DNA of 64,000 nucleotides from Pochonia chlamydosporia 170 (lineage: Eukaryota > Ascomycota > Sordariomycetes > Hypocreales > Clavicipitaceae): positions 5,766,001 through 5,830,000 of the forward strand of contig NC_035791.1 of the NCBI RefSeq assembly GCF_001653235.2, given 5' to 3'. The position numbers were made by a program, and so were the translations under genes. This document shows, in pieces, positions 20,668 to 29,363 of the stretch (the stretch's first letter is position 1; the number at the start of each line of letters is the position of its first letter). The notes beneath the pieces were generated by a model. That model was not told where the DNA came from. It ran no database searches and saw only the letters and a program-made list of their open reading frames with translations.

Positions 20668-21330
20668 GACTAGGAGGCAAAAGTGATTCTGTGATCGGCC
20701 ATAGATATCCAAATGCCCGCCGTACGAATCATTCTTTCATCTGTTCTCTTCTAGGGCAAGGCAGTCGCTGTACGGGTGGCGGGAAATTATCCTGGGAAGA
20801 TAATAGTTTAGGTAGCCTCATTCAGTCACAATATCATCAGCTACACGCTCCTCGATAGCATCTCAAGTTCCCACACAACCTTTAACGTACCTTATCTGTA
20901 ATACTTTGCGTATAGTAGCTTACCCTGTTATTAGGCAGTAATACTGCGTCTCAAACTAGCGATACGTGATTAATAGCTGCGGAAATGCCTGCTTGGAATG
21001 CAATTATTAGGCCACCGCTCTTGGTCCCGTGGTGCAATGGTACGGTACGACAATCAACTCGAACCACTCCTCGGTACACGTCGGGTAATACACTAGGCAG
21101 GTCGCAAAATTTCCAAGGGATAGGCATCTGTTTTAACAAGTTTCTGGGTCAACCTGGTTATCCTGGGATGTTCTCGGCTTTTCAGGGTCAACGAAAAGTT
21201 TGGTTCATGCGGTTTAACAACCCTAAAAAAACCTATTCTCGCTTTTCGCAATTTCCTAAGGCACATGGGTATCTTAGCATTCATTTCTTTGCTAGCGAAG
21301 TAAAATGTTGCGTAAAATGCCTAGCTATAT
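20668..21330 (+). repeat. Conserved 3' module of cassette B
   Basis: After the stop the DNA still resembles that after D: GGCCATAGATATCCAAATG (20696) against CGCCATGGATATTTAAACG, then ATCTCAAGTTCCCAC (20859) with ATACTTTGCGTA (20900), and later CGGTACACGTCGGGTAATAC with CAAAATTTCCAAG and GCATCTGTT (to about 21133). The duplicated unit thus covers at least 450 bases past the gene. No protein frame is conserved in it. Confidence 0.6.
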
Positions 21331-21565
21331 GATGTGGAAAGAGTTGTGATGTGAAACTACTAGTCCTTGTTGGCATTAAACAAACACCAAAAAGCTTGTA
21401 TCAAAAATATCAGGGACATCTATTAATTCTAGACATTCAGTCGATATGTATGCTCATTACCTAGAGGCTGTCGGGAGGCTTTATTCCTTACAAACATGGC
21501 AATATTACTACAAGGCTACATTACTGTAGAATACCCTCAACTGGCCTGCTTGGAACCCACCAAAA

Positions 21566-21625
21566 TTTCATCAACCAAGTACACTCATAATCTTCCCCAG
21601 TGCACCAAACAGCTGACGATTTGCT
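21566..21625 (-). pseudogene. Fragment of an amidase 3' end
   Basis: Read on the minus strand, this gives QLFGALGKIMSVLG-stop, against QLFGALREIISVLG-stop at the C-terminus of the intact amidase at 26728-28395. CAACCAAGTACACTCATAAT and CCAAACAGCTGA lie in the same order in both. Upstream of QLFG the similarity decays quickly, with a TGA in frame. The piece was probably carried along in a segmental duplication. Confidence 0.72.
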
Positions 21626-21756
21626 CACGTCGTGACTACTGGTACTTCGTTTCATGACTTGTGCTGAGCAAGTTCTGGGCCAATTTCTATTCACCCTCGC
21701 ATGAAATACATTCCCAATAGGGCTAGAACAAAGGTGTGTGATCTGGGAAGTGTTAA

Positions 21757-22271
21757 GACAACTCGGCATAAACAAGACGCAAATTAGATTCAAATCACAA
21801 TAAATCTAATTAACTTTGTGCTTGTTTACATAGACTTACCCTATTAATCTACTTATCTGTGGTTTAATGCGGGTTATGAGTGAATTAATATGAAGGTGAA
21901 GTGTCAGCTGCTAATATATAAAGCTTCTCTATTTCCACCTTTAATTTAACGCCCACATCTCAACTCTTCCCATCGCAGCAAACTCCCAACCACCCGCAAA
22001 AGCAACCCACCTTTAAACGCTGATCAGCATCGCTTACTTACAACTATCATCTCAAACTCGCCAATTATCTCATCCAAGGCAGCATCACCTGGGCTTGGCC
22101 AAGCTTTTGTAACTTTGATCAAGTGGAAGAGAGTTTGGATCAGAAATCAACGGTCTCTGGTTATATCCAATACGTTTACTATATTAAAACTATCACTTTG
22201 AAATTTTTATCTGAAGCTCTTGACGGCTGCCTTTTCCAAAAAAACCTACAATCTATCGTCTTATCATCGCA
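21757..22271 (+). promoter_or_regulatory. Cassette C promoter and 5' leader
   Basis: GACAACTCGGCATAAACAAG at 21757-21776, TATATAAA at 21915-21922, then CTTCTCTATTTCCACC, CATCGCAGCAAACTCCCAACC and TCTCATCCAAGGCAGCATC (22068-22086). Spacing from the B TATA box to the C TATA box is 1,963 bases, close to the unit length. The leader intron seen in B and D is not obvious here. Confidence 0.68.
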
Positions 22272-22565
22272 ATGGCCTCTGCAAACTACTGGGGGCCTGA
22301 CGAGATCAAGTGTCTGACCAAGGCTCTGAGAAACACCCTAACGCTTCTGGAGAAAGACTGCCCTGGAAGAGTATGGGATATTAGGGGATGCCAACGCCAT
22401 TTATTCAGCATTGAAGAAACGGCGTTTGAATATATACAGGACGAAAACGGAGGATGGCACTTACTCCCCGAACATGGTGACTTGTTAAATCAGGCTGATG
22501 CTGACCTTGCACGTTTTAGAGTGACCTTGGAGATGGAACAGAAAAAAAAAACGAGGGAACAGTAA
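22272..22565 (+). CDS. Cassette C small charged helical protein (97 aa)
   Basis: ATG in context TCGCAATGGCC opens MASANYWGPDEIKCLTKALR. It then has TLTLLEKDCPGRVWDIRGCQ, a middle helix (SIEETAFEYIQDENGG), the loop WHLLPEHG, and a last helix ending in a lysine run (MEQKKKTREQ). The DCP turn after the first helix matches KCP in A and DAP in B; the WHLLP loop matches the equivalent proline loop of the others. It has more tryptophan and cysteine than B and D. No targeting signal or domain recognised. Function unknown; family membership is well supported by the leader and 3' flank, less by the protein itself. Confidence 0.66.
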   Translation: MASANYWGPDEIKCLTKALRNTLTLLEKDCPGRVWDIRGCQRHLFSIEETAFEYIQDENGGWHLLPEHGDLLNQADADLARFRVTLEMEQKKKTREQ

Positions 22566-23121
22566 TTCCGTGATACGTCCTTAATATTGAAGAGCAACGC
22601 TTACTCTTTGCCGAGACGACGGGGAATGGGATGATGGGAGCCATGGTAGGATTGATGAGGAAGTTGATTTAGCGAAGGTGATAGCCTAGGTAGTCCTAGA
22701 TCGTTAAAATAGTATGGGATACAAGCCTCTTGATGATATCTCAAGTTCTCGCTCAAGTCTTGCATATCATAACCACCATGATGCCCTTACGCAGAGTGAC
22801 TACCCCAGTAATCGAATATTGTGGTGCTTCGAATGGCAACCCACAGTTGTTACAGGTGATACTCGGGATGAGACAATTTGTCAACGAGAGTAGGTTTAAT
22901 ATTGCTTGCTTTTTCCAACCTTCCTTACAAAGGACCTTTCTTTCTAACGGAAATATGGTTTAATATTTAATGCTTTTGTTAAACCTTTCTTCCTTTAGCT
23001 TTCCCTTCTAATATTAGAAAAATCCCTTAAATTAGTCTATAAAAGAAGGCTATTTTCCTCTTCTTTCTATTAGTTAGGCAGATAGTTAGTTAAGTAGTTT
23101 AATTTAATTAGTTATTTCCTT
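22566..23121. other. 3' flank of cassette C, then AT-rich DNA
   Basis: TTGATGATATCTCAAGTTC at 22730-22748 and GGTGCTTCGAATGGCAAC at 22824-22841 correspond to parts of the 3' modules of B and D. From about 22900 the sequence turns AT-rich. No gene. Confidence 0.5.
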
Positions 23122-23123
23122 TA

Positions 23124-23559
23124 ACGTGGGTGCATAGCGAGCCGGCCAGCATAGCGAGCCGCCCACTCGCACTTACACCTAAAAGGTCCTTTTTATATCC
23201 CTGTAAAAAACGCTAATTATACCTAATAATAGCTGCTTTCTTAATATAAGATATTTAACTACTAATTTAGCCTAATTATAGAATTTCTAGTGTCTAGGTT
23301 AACTAGTTCTTAAGATATTTAGAAAAAACCTAAAACTACAAAGTATAAATAAGAAATTTTAGACTTCTTAATAACTTGCTACCCTATATACTAGAAAATC
23401 TAGATTTAGGTTTATTTAGTAGTTAAATACCTTATATTAAATTTATAGCTATTTTTAGCTATAAATGCGATTTTTTGCAGGGATATCTAAAAGTGTATTT
23501 TGTATAGGAATTCTAAGTGGCCGGCTCGCTATGCTGGCCGGCTCGCTATGCACCCACGT
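23124..23559. mobile_element. Foldback MITE with pogo-element termini
   Basis: The 436-base element has the same ~43-base inverted ends as the 2.5-kb transposon (one visible mismatch between ends), flanked by TA. The inverted repetition does not stop at the ends. Inner blocks such as ATATCCCTG-AAAAAACGC and TATTTAACTACTAA recur as reverse complements, so the two arms of about 215 bases pair along nearly their whole length. No coding capacity. Its interior is not obviously derived from the large element, so it was probably mobilised in trans. Confidence 0.82.
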
Positions 23560-23601
23560 TAATCTCTTAATTCTATAGCTATTTCTTATAATAATTATAA
23601 G

Positions 23602-23802
23602 TGTTATGGTCTAGCCCGATTGGGCCAACGCGGGTGCTAGCCGCAGCCATCTGGGAGGAACGCTCCCAGTCCCCTTTGACCAGTAAGGCAAAAGGGTACG
23701 AATTGAACTAGTCCCTCGTGACTGTTCAATCTAGCACTATACAGGCTCTCCTGGTTGCGCGCACACTGAAGACTAGACTGGGCTTAAGCCCAGACCTTTA
23801 CA
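23602..23802 (+). mobile_element. Probable solo LTR
   Basis: A 201-base GC-richer block begins TGTTATGGTCTAGCCCGATT and ends TTTACA, the TG...CA form of an LTR, and is flanked by TAAG on both sides (ATAAG before it; ACATAAG at the right junction). It contains no ORF. No second LTR or polymerase gene was seen, so it reads as a solo LTR left by recombination, or as the 5' LTR of an element eroded beyond recognition on its right. Confidence 0.5.
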
Positions 23803-23806
23803 TAAG

Positions 23807-24676
23807 CCTAGTTTATAGCTAAATTCCACTATAAATTTAGAACTATTATAACTATCTTTAAAGTCTTCCTCTAAAGAAAGGCACCTATTTCTATTATAGA
23901 AAATATTATTCTTTCTATATTTAGAGTTACCCTTAAGAGACCAAATAACTAGAAGCCTTAGATTTAGAAAGTTAAAAAATTAGCTACTAACTAAGAAATT
24001 TAGAAATACCTTAACCTAAAGGTTTCTTTTAAATCTAACCTTATCTGCCTAAAGAAACCTAAAGTCTCTAATATCTAAGAATCTACTATAGAGCCTTCTA
24101 ATTTAACTATAGAGAAAACTTAGAACCTAAAGTATTAGTTTAAAAGATATTATAATTAAATAAGAATCTTTAAGAAAAGGTAAGTAGTAATATTAGATAT
24201 CTAAAGATATATCCTAAGAATTATAAGAGAATTCTAGGAAATTATAGCTTTTAAAACTAATATTCTAAAATAGCTAATTCTTTTATAATTCTATCTTTAG
24301 GTATCTTCTTAGGTTAGAAAAAGGGAAATCCTAACCTAATATTAGTTAATTCTAAGGTTTCCTAATTATACTAAAATAGAGACTTAGATTTTAAGCTAGT
24401 AAAAAGTTATTAAGAAAGCTTATTAAATTAGACTGCCTAATACCTAGGAAATTTGCCTAACTATAGATTCTCCAATAGTTATTACTCTAATTAGCTCTAC
24501 CTTTTAAAATACTAGAATAATAAAATCTAGTTAAAAAGTTAGAGCTAGAAATAGCTATATTAGCTATACTTAGCTTCTAAAAACCTACTTTAAATTAGGC
24601 TATATTTTTGCATTACATGGAAATTAAACTTAGAACCTTAAGAAATTACTATTAATAGTAACTGCCTATAAGTACA
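23807..24676. other. AT-rich, RIP-eroded block
   Basis: Dense in TA, TAG and TAA in every frame and poor in C and G. It lacks genes and probably represents a heavily mutated transposon, perhaps the body of the element whose LTR lies to its left. The family cannot be named. Confidence 0.55.
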
Positions 24677-24905
24677 AAAATACAAAAATACAATACAATG
24701 TATTTTGTATTTTTTTAAAAATCTATGTATTGTATTGTATTTTGTATTGTATTGTATTTTGTATTGTATTGTATTTTGTATTGTATTGTATTTTGTATTG
24801 TATTGTATTTTGTATTGTATTGTATTTTGTATTGTATTGTATTTTGTATTTCAATACAATACAATACAAATACAATACAAAAATACATTTTGTATTGTAT
24901 TTTTC
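24677..24905. repeat. 17-bp minisatellite with inverted arms
   Basis: Seven head-to-tail copies of GTATTGTATTGTATTTT fill 24727-24845. Short runs of the opposite strand (CAATACAATACAATACAAAT) follow at once, and AATACAAAAATACAATACAA precedes it, so the locus can fold into a long hairpin. Open frames through it are an effect of the repeat lacking stops. Confidence 0.85.
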
Positions 24906-24956
24906 GGCAATGCTCTGGTGGCCAGGACGGAAATGTGTTATCCAGAATAGTATTAG

Positions 24957-25508
24957 GATAACTCGGCATGAACAAGAGGCAAAATTGATATAATCGCAAC
25001 TAATACAATTAGTTTTATGACTATTTATATAAGTCTTACTCTCTTAACACGTTTTACCTGTGTTGCCTTGCTCTTTCTGTGTGAATTAATAGTAAAGAGT
25101 AGTGTTAGCCACGAGTATATAAACCTTCTCTATTTCCACGTCTCGTCATATTAACACCCACACCTTACCTTTTCTCAACCGCAGCCAACTTTCAACCGCT
25201 CGCGAAAACAAACGTCAGAAAAAAAGCGGATCTACATTAATTGTCTACAGCTATCATCTAAAGCTCGCTATTTGTCTCATCTAAAGCATTATCCCCTAGA
25301 CTTGGTTACCATTTTGCGACTCTGACGCAGCGCATGCGGGATTTTAAATCTAAAGGTAAAGAAGACCCCAGGTGAGTGTAACTTTGCTAGTCTCTAGTTT
25401 ATCTCTAATTAGTTATAAATACTAAAGCTACATTTTAGGGCCCTAACACGAGACTTTACACGGATTCCTGTCGATTAACGCCACACAATCTATTATCCTG
25501 CTATCACT
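24957..25508 (+). promoter_or_regulatory. Cassette D promoter, leader and 5'-UTR intron
   Basis: GATAACTCGGCATGAACAAG at 24957-24976, TATATAAA at 25116-25123, then CTTCTCTATTTCCACGTC, CAACCGCAGCCAACTTTCAAC and TCTCATCTAAAGCATTATCC (25275-25294). A GTGAGT...TTTTAG segment at 25372-25438 (67 bases) lies where B has its leader intron, and both are followed by GGGCCCTA and a CGCCACAC(A/T) block before the start. Confidence 0.7.
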
Positions 25509-25814
25509 ATGCCAGAATTACTGCCTCCCTTCAGACGAGAGGAAGCTCAGTTGCTGTTCACTCAGCATCAAGTTATCTCTGAAAAACTACGTCAGAAATT
25601 GCGTCAGAACAAAGGTATTAAATCCGTCGAGAAAAAACTCAAAGATGATATCTCTCGCGGCGTGGAGTATGGAGCAGGTTTTCTGGATGTATTGTATGTA
25701 CCTAGAAACGATACACGGCAAATGTGGACGATGATCTCGGACAAGAGATCTTTCATACGTGACGCTAAGAAATATAGAGACGATATGATAACAAAATGGA
25801 AGATTAAAATATAA
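25509..25814 (+). CDS. Cassette D small charged helical protein (101 aa)
   Basis: ATG in context ATCACTATG opens MPELLPPFRREEAQLLFTQH. Basic helices follow (SEKLRQKLRQNKGIKSVEKK), then a central segment GAGFLDVLYVP, a loop with MWTMI, and a C-terminal helix FIRDAKKYRDDMITKWKIKI that matches the WAKYYRDLLKRDW end of B. Strongly basic, no signal peptide, no membrane segment, no known domain. It is the closest relative of copy B in this array. The minisatellite ends about 50 bases before its upstream conserved block, so promoter activity could be affected by the repeat (inference). Confidence 0.7.
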   Translation: MPELLPPFRREEAQLLFTQHQVISEKLRQKLRQNKGIKSVEKKLKDDISRGVEYGAGFLDVLYVPRNDTRQMWTMISDKRSFIRDAKKYRDDMITKWKIKI

Positions 25815-26727
25815 GGGGGTAAAGGTGATTCCGTAATCCGCCATGGATATTTAAACGTTCGGGGTACGGAACTATTCCTACCCTTGTTTCGACGGATGTC
25901 TGTCGTTATAGGACTGACGGACAAAAACCGCGATAACTATACTGTGTCATGTAGTCCTATATATTTATAATATTATTAGCTACTAGTTTGTTGATAATAT
26001 CTCAAGTTCCCACTGCACCATAAACGCTCCTAAACTGTGATACTTTGCGTAGAGTTGATTTCCATGGCATTGGGTAGTGTTGCTGCTTCACACAGCAACT
26101 CATAACTACGGACATACTGGCTATGGATAGGGTTATTGATCTAACTTTGTTTAGTCTGGCGGTCGAATGGTAAGTTACACGGCAACAGATATCGAACTCA
26201 AGCCGCTCCGCCGTACACGACACGTCGCGTAGTAAGCTGACCAAGTCGACAAAATTCTAAGCGATACGTACCTGTTAGAAGACATTTTCGGCTTTGAAGT
26301 GTTTTGCACCAAATGTGTTTCTTATTATGCAAAGTTGAACAGCATTTTAATTCTCATATCATGATAACTCTACGGCGATACACGCGTCCCCATGGGCAGT
26401 GGTCAGGCCATGTGAGAATCATACGAAACATTACGTTGCCACCGAATTGAGCTGCTTTATAGCACATCATACATCTGTTGTGGACAGAATTATGCTAGAA
26501 ACGTAGGGTTATCTGGCATAAAGCTGATGCAGGGTTTGCATCAGGTGGTGGTGGGCGGTCATCCTGTTCGGGCTTTGCCGAATGATATATGCTTATTATT
26601 TGTAGTTTTTTTTTTCAGAAAATTTGCTTCTTTGCTTACAGAGTAGTATTTACTACGAGAATTCGCCAACCTAGATTGCCGCCCGCTGGTCCACTCGGGC
26701 TCCTCCAAGATTACGATGTTGAAATGA
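25815..26727. other. 3' module of cassette D and right edge of the array
   Basis: Matches to the B module are ATCTCAAGTTCCCAC (25995), ATACTTTGCGTAGAG (26040), CCGTACACGACACGTCGCG (26211) and ACAAAATTCTAAGCGATACG (26250). The similarity ends near 26290. The remaining DNA up to the amidase stop shows no gene. Confidence 0.5.
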
Positions 26728-28395
26728 TCAACCAAGTACACTGATAATCTCTCTTAGCGCTCCAAACAGCTGATTATCGTGGTATCGCCTCGCCACAATT
26801 TGCAAAGTAATCGGAGCTCCCTCAAAATCCCCTTGTCTCCACATCTTCCTCACATGCTCATCCTGCTCACTCAACGGGGCGCTCGAAGCGTCGTACTGCT
26901 CGACCCCCGTACCACCTGCCTTGATATGTGTAGGCACCACAACACCAGGATAGTCAACATAGTTCCAGAAGGCAGTATAATTCCAGTATAATGCCGTGTC
27001 GTGTTCACAGGCCGGTCCCACAAACACAGGACAGATCACGAAATCCACGTCTTGTGTCTCCCAATGTTCTGCGAATGCAGAGCGGAATTCGTCACGTGTG
27101 AGTCGTTGTTGGAGTACCCCAGCAGACGTCACATCCGGGCCTTCTGCATCTTTGATGATCCATTGGGTCAGGGGTAACATCGGCTCGCCTGTTGCGTCGA
27201 GGTGTGCTTTGACCAGTTTGCCGCCATCAGGCCAGTATGCCAGACGAATGTTCTTCATAGCCTGGCTAGCACCGTATGGCTCAAATCGTTTTACGGTGAA
27301 GACTTCTGAGCAGCCTAGCTTCTCAAATGCCCATTTCAAGGCTCTGGTAACTGGTGGTTGAGGTACGATAACTCCGTCGTTCATCATGAATCCTATCTTC
27401 AGTGGTTTTGTGGTTGCAGTGTTTAACCCAGACCAGGGAATTGGGATCAATCTCGTGTCTGTCAGGTACGGTCTTGACGCCAACACAGCTGACATGAAGA
27501 GGTCCATATCTCTCATCGAGGTGCACATTGGCCCCGTTGAGACCAATATATTCAATTCTGCTCCGAATCCACCCGCGATAAAGTCCTTCATCGGCAGCGT
27601 ATACGATGTCGGCTTGAAGCCATAAATTCCACAGAAACCAGCTGGACCTCGAATGCTTCCGCCAATATCGGTACCGACTCCCAAGACTGATCCCCGCATG
27701 GCAATGAGTGCTGCCTCGCCACCTGTTGAACCGCCAGCGGAGAGTCCGATGTTATGCGGGTTCAACACGCGGCCAAAGATGGAGGAATGGCTCTCCAGGT
27801 GCATAATTGCTTGAGGTTGGTTCGTCTTGCAGTAGAACACTGCTCCTGCAGCTCGCAAAATGGCCATCATTTGACAATCTCGAGCATCTTTGGTCCTCGT
27901 ATCAAGATATCCAACTCCGGACCAATGCCCAGCTAGCGGCATGTGCTCTTTAATGCTAATGGGAACTCCGTGAAGAGGACCGACCGTCTTGCCAGTGCGC
28001 TTGAAGTGATCATCCAGTTGCTGTGCAGCTTGCAAGGCCTCATCCATGAACCACTCTGTTAGGCATGATGTCACTTGGTGGGCGATGATGGCTCGCTTGG
28101 CAAATGCCTTGGTGACCTCGGTCGCAGTGAGCTTTCCAGAAGCGATGGCTTCAGCTAGACCAACAGCATCATAGTCTTCCGTAAGGGCGATTTCCTCTGG
28201 CGTTAGCAGACCGCACTCACGAGGAACGTTGGTGACATTCTTAGGTGGGTTGTTGATAAGCTGTGCTGGAAGTCGAAGATCTTGAGGGACTGCCTTTGCA
28301 AAGTCCGCGAGAATTGACTCTCTTGTCGCTTCAAATTCTGCCGGACCTTGTAATCTACCGGCTGGCTGAACTACTGGGAGCAGTTTGGTGGTCAT
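26728..28395 (-). CDS. Amidase-signature family amidohydrolase
   Basis: Single exon, 555 residues, a usual length for fungal acetamidase-like enzymes. The Ser-cisSer-Lys triad is readable: Lys149 in PISIKE, cis-Ser223 in GGSTGGEA and the nucleophile Ser247 in TDIGGSIRG, with the classic 24-residue gap between the serines. The start MTTKLLPVVQPAG fits fungal relatives; no signal peptide, so cytosolic. The family hydrolyses amides to acid and ammonia; the substrate is unknown. A divergent MFS gene starts 968 bases away and an isochorismatase-like hydrolase follows that, which suggests a small amide-uptake-and-use group. A piece of its 3' end is duplicated at 21566-21625. Confidence 0.92.
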   Translation of the reverse strand: MTTKLLPVVQPAGRLQGPAEFEATRESILADFAKAVPQDLRLPAQLINNPPKNVTNVPRECGLLTPEEIALTEDYDAVGLAEAIASGKLTATEVTKAFAKRAIIAHQVTSCLTEWFMDEALQAAQQLDDHFKRTGKTVGPLHGVPISIKEHMPLAGHWSGVGYLDTRTKDARDCQMMAILRAAGAVFYCKTNQPQAIMHLESHSSIFGRVLNPHNIGLSAGGSTGGEAALIAMRGSVLGVGTDIGGSIRGPAGFCGIYGFKPTSYTLPMKDFIAGGFGAELNILVSTGPMCTSMRDMDLFMSAVLASRPYLTDTRLIPIPWSGLNTATTKPLKIGFMMNDGVIVPQPPVTRALKWAFEKLGCSEVFTVKRFEPYGASQAMKNIRLAYWPDGGKLVKAHLDATGEPMLPLTQWIIKDAEGPDVTSAGVLQQRLTRDEFRSAFAEHWETQDVDFVICPVFVGPACEHDTALYWNYTAFWNYVDYPGVVVPTHIKAGGTGVEQYDASSAPLSEQDEHVRKMWRQGDFEGAPITLQIVARRYHDNQLFGALREIISVLG

Positions 28396-29363
28396 TCTGG
28401 GAGCTCAACACAATAATGGCTGTAGATAGCAAACAGGGGCGTCACGCTTTCGATGCCGCTGGCTCCTGCACAAGTGCTTTCGGACATAGCACTCCAATAC
28501 TTGACATTCCCGTACCTTATAAGCATTGGAGTCCGGGGAGCGTGAATGAGGAGGCGGGGCGGAGTTGCCACAGAGTTCCTGTCATGCGAAGTGCCAAGAT
28601 ATCGACTGATTGCCAACGCGGACCGAGAGGTGGCTGTTCAACTATCAATCAGTTAGCTTAACCGCGGTGATATGATACCTGAACATGGCTTGCTGGGTAG
28701 AGTTGGGTATCTCTCTACGACTAAGACAAGGTGTCGATACCTGAACGCGAGACTGTCTCAAGTAGATGCCGGGGACAACACCGGCGGCAACACAGCCGAG
28801 GCGGGGAATCCTTGTTATCAAGCTCTCTGTAACCGCGTCATCAACAACTCTTATTTGCTACCGAGGAGTGAGCAGCAATTGTTGCGGGGCCTCAAGGTGT
28901 TCGGCAAGTTTTAGGTCCAGCCACATTGTTGATGATTGGCGAGCTGTTGCAACCACATTGATAGCTCTTGGTTGACTCTGGTCCGTGTGTTGTAGATGAG
29001 CAGCTTGTTGCTCTCATTTGATTGCGCTCGTCATATCCCCATATCTTTATTACTCTGTCCGTTGGGTGTAGGAAAGCTGTTTGCTGTGCCCCCGGACGAA
29101 CGGAAAGAATACGTGCCGGAGTTGGGGATCATTTTGACTTCCTGTTCTGGACCCAAATTATCTGATTCGCCAAGATAACATCTTCAATATTCTTTCAGCC
29201 ACAGACTTGTCGCGTGTCACTGCCTTCTTGCCAGACACCGAGTATTATTTATTGTGGGCTCCTCTCAGACCCAACGCCCTTGAATTCATTTCCATCTACA
29301 AGACCTGTCTTACATCATTTGTATACACTTCACTCCAATCTATTGCTTAACAAAGACTCGAAA
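28396..29363. other. Divergent promoter region, amidase/MFS
   Basis: The region separates divergent starts at 28395 and 29364 and must carry both promoters. The MFS frame is open upstream to 29214 but without family-like text. No other gene recognised. Confidence 0.5.

Noticed and set aside
21018..21075. tRNA-like text (GGTCCCGTGGTGCAATGGT) and a related stretch at 26155-26210
   Set aside because: The start resembles a tRNA-Gln 5' half, but no anticodon arm, T-loop or closing acceptor stem follows; it is part of the cassette 3' module.
24677..24905. CRISPR-like array
   Set aside because: Repeats are contiguous without spacers and the genome is eukaryotic.
24705..24999. Open frames of 78-94 codons on both strands
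   Set aside because: They are read from a stop-free 17-bp minisatellite and have no gene-like composition.
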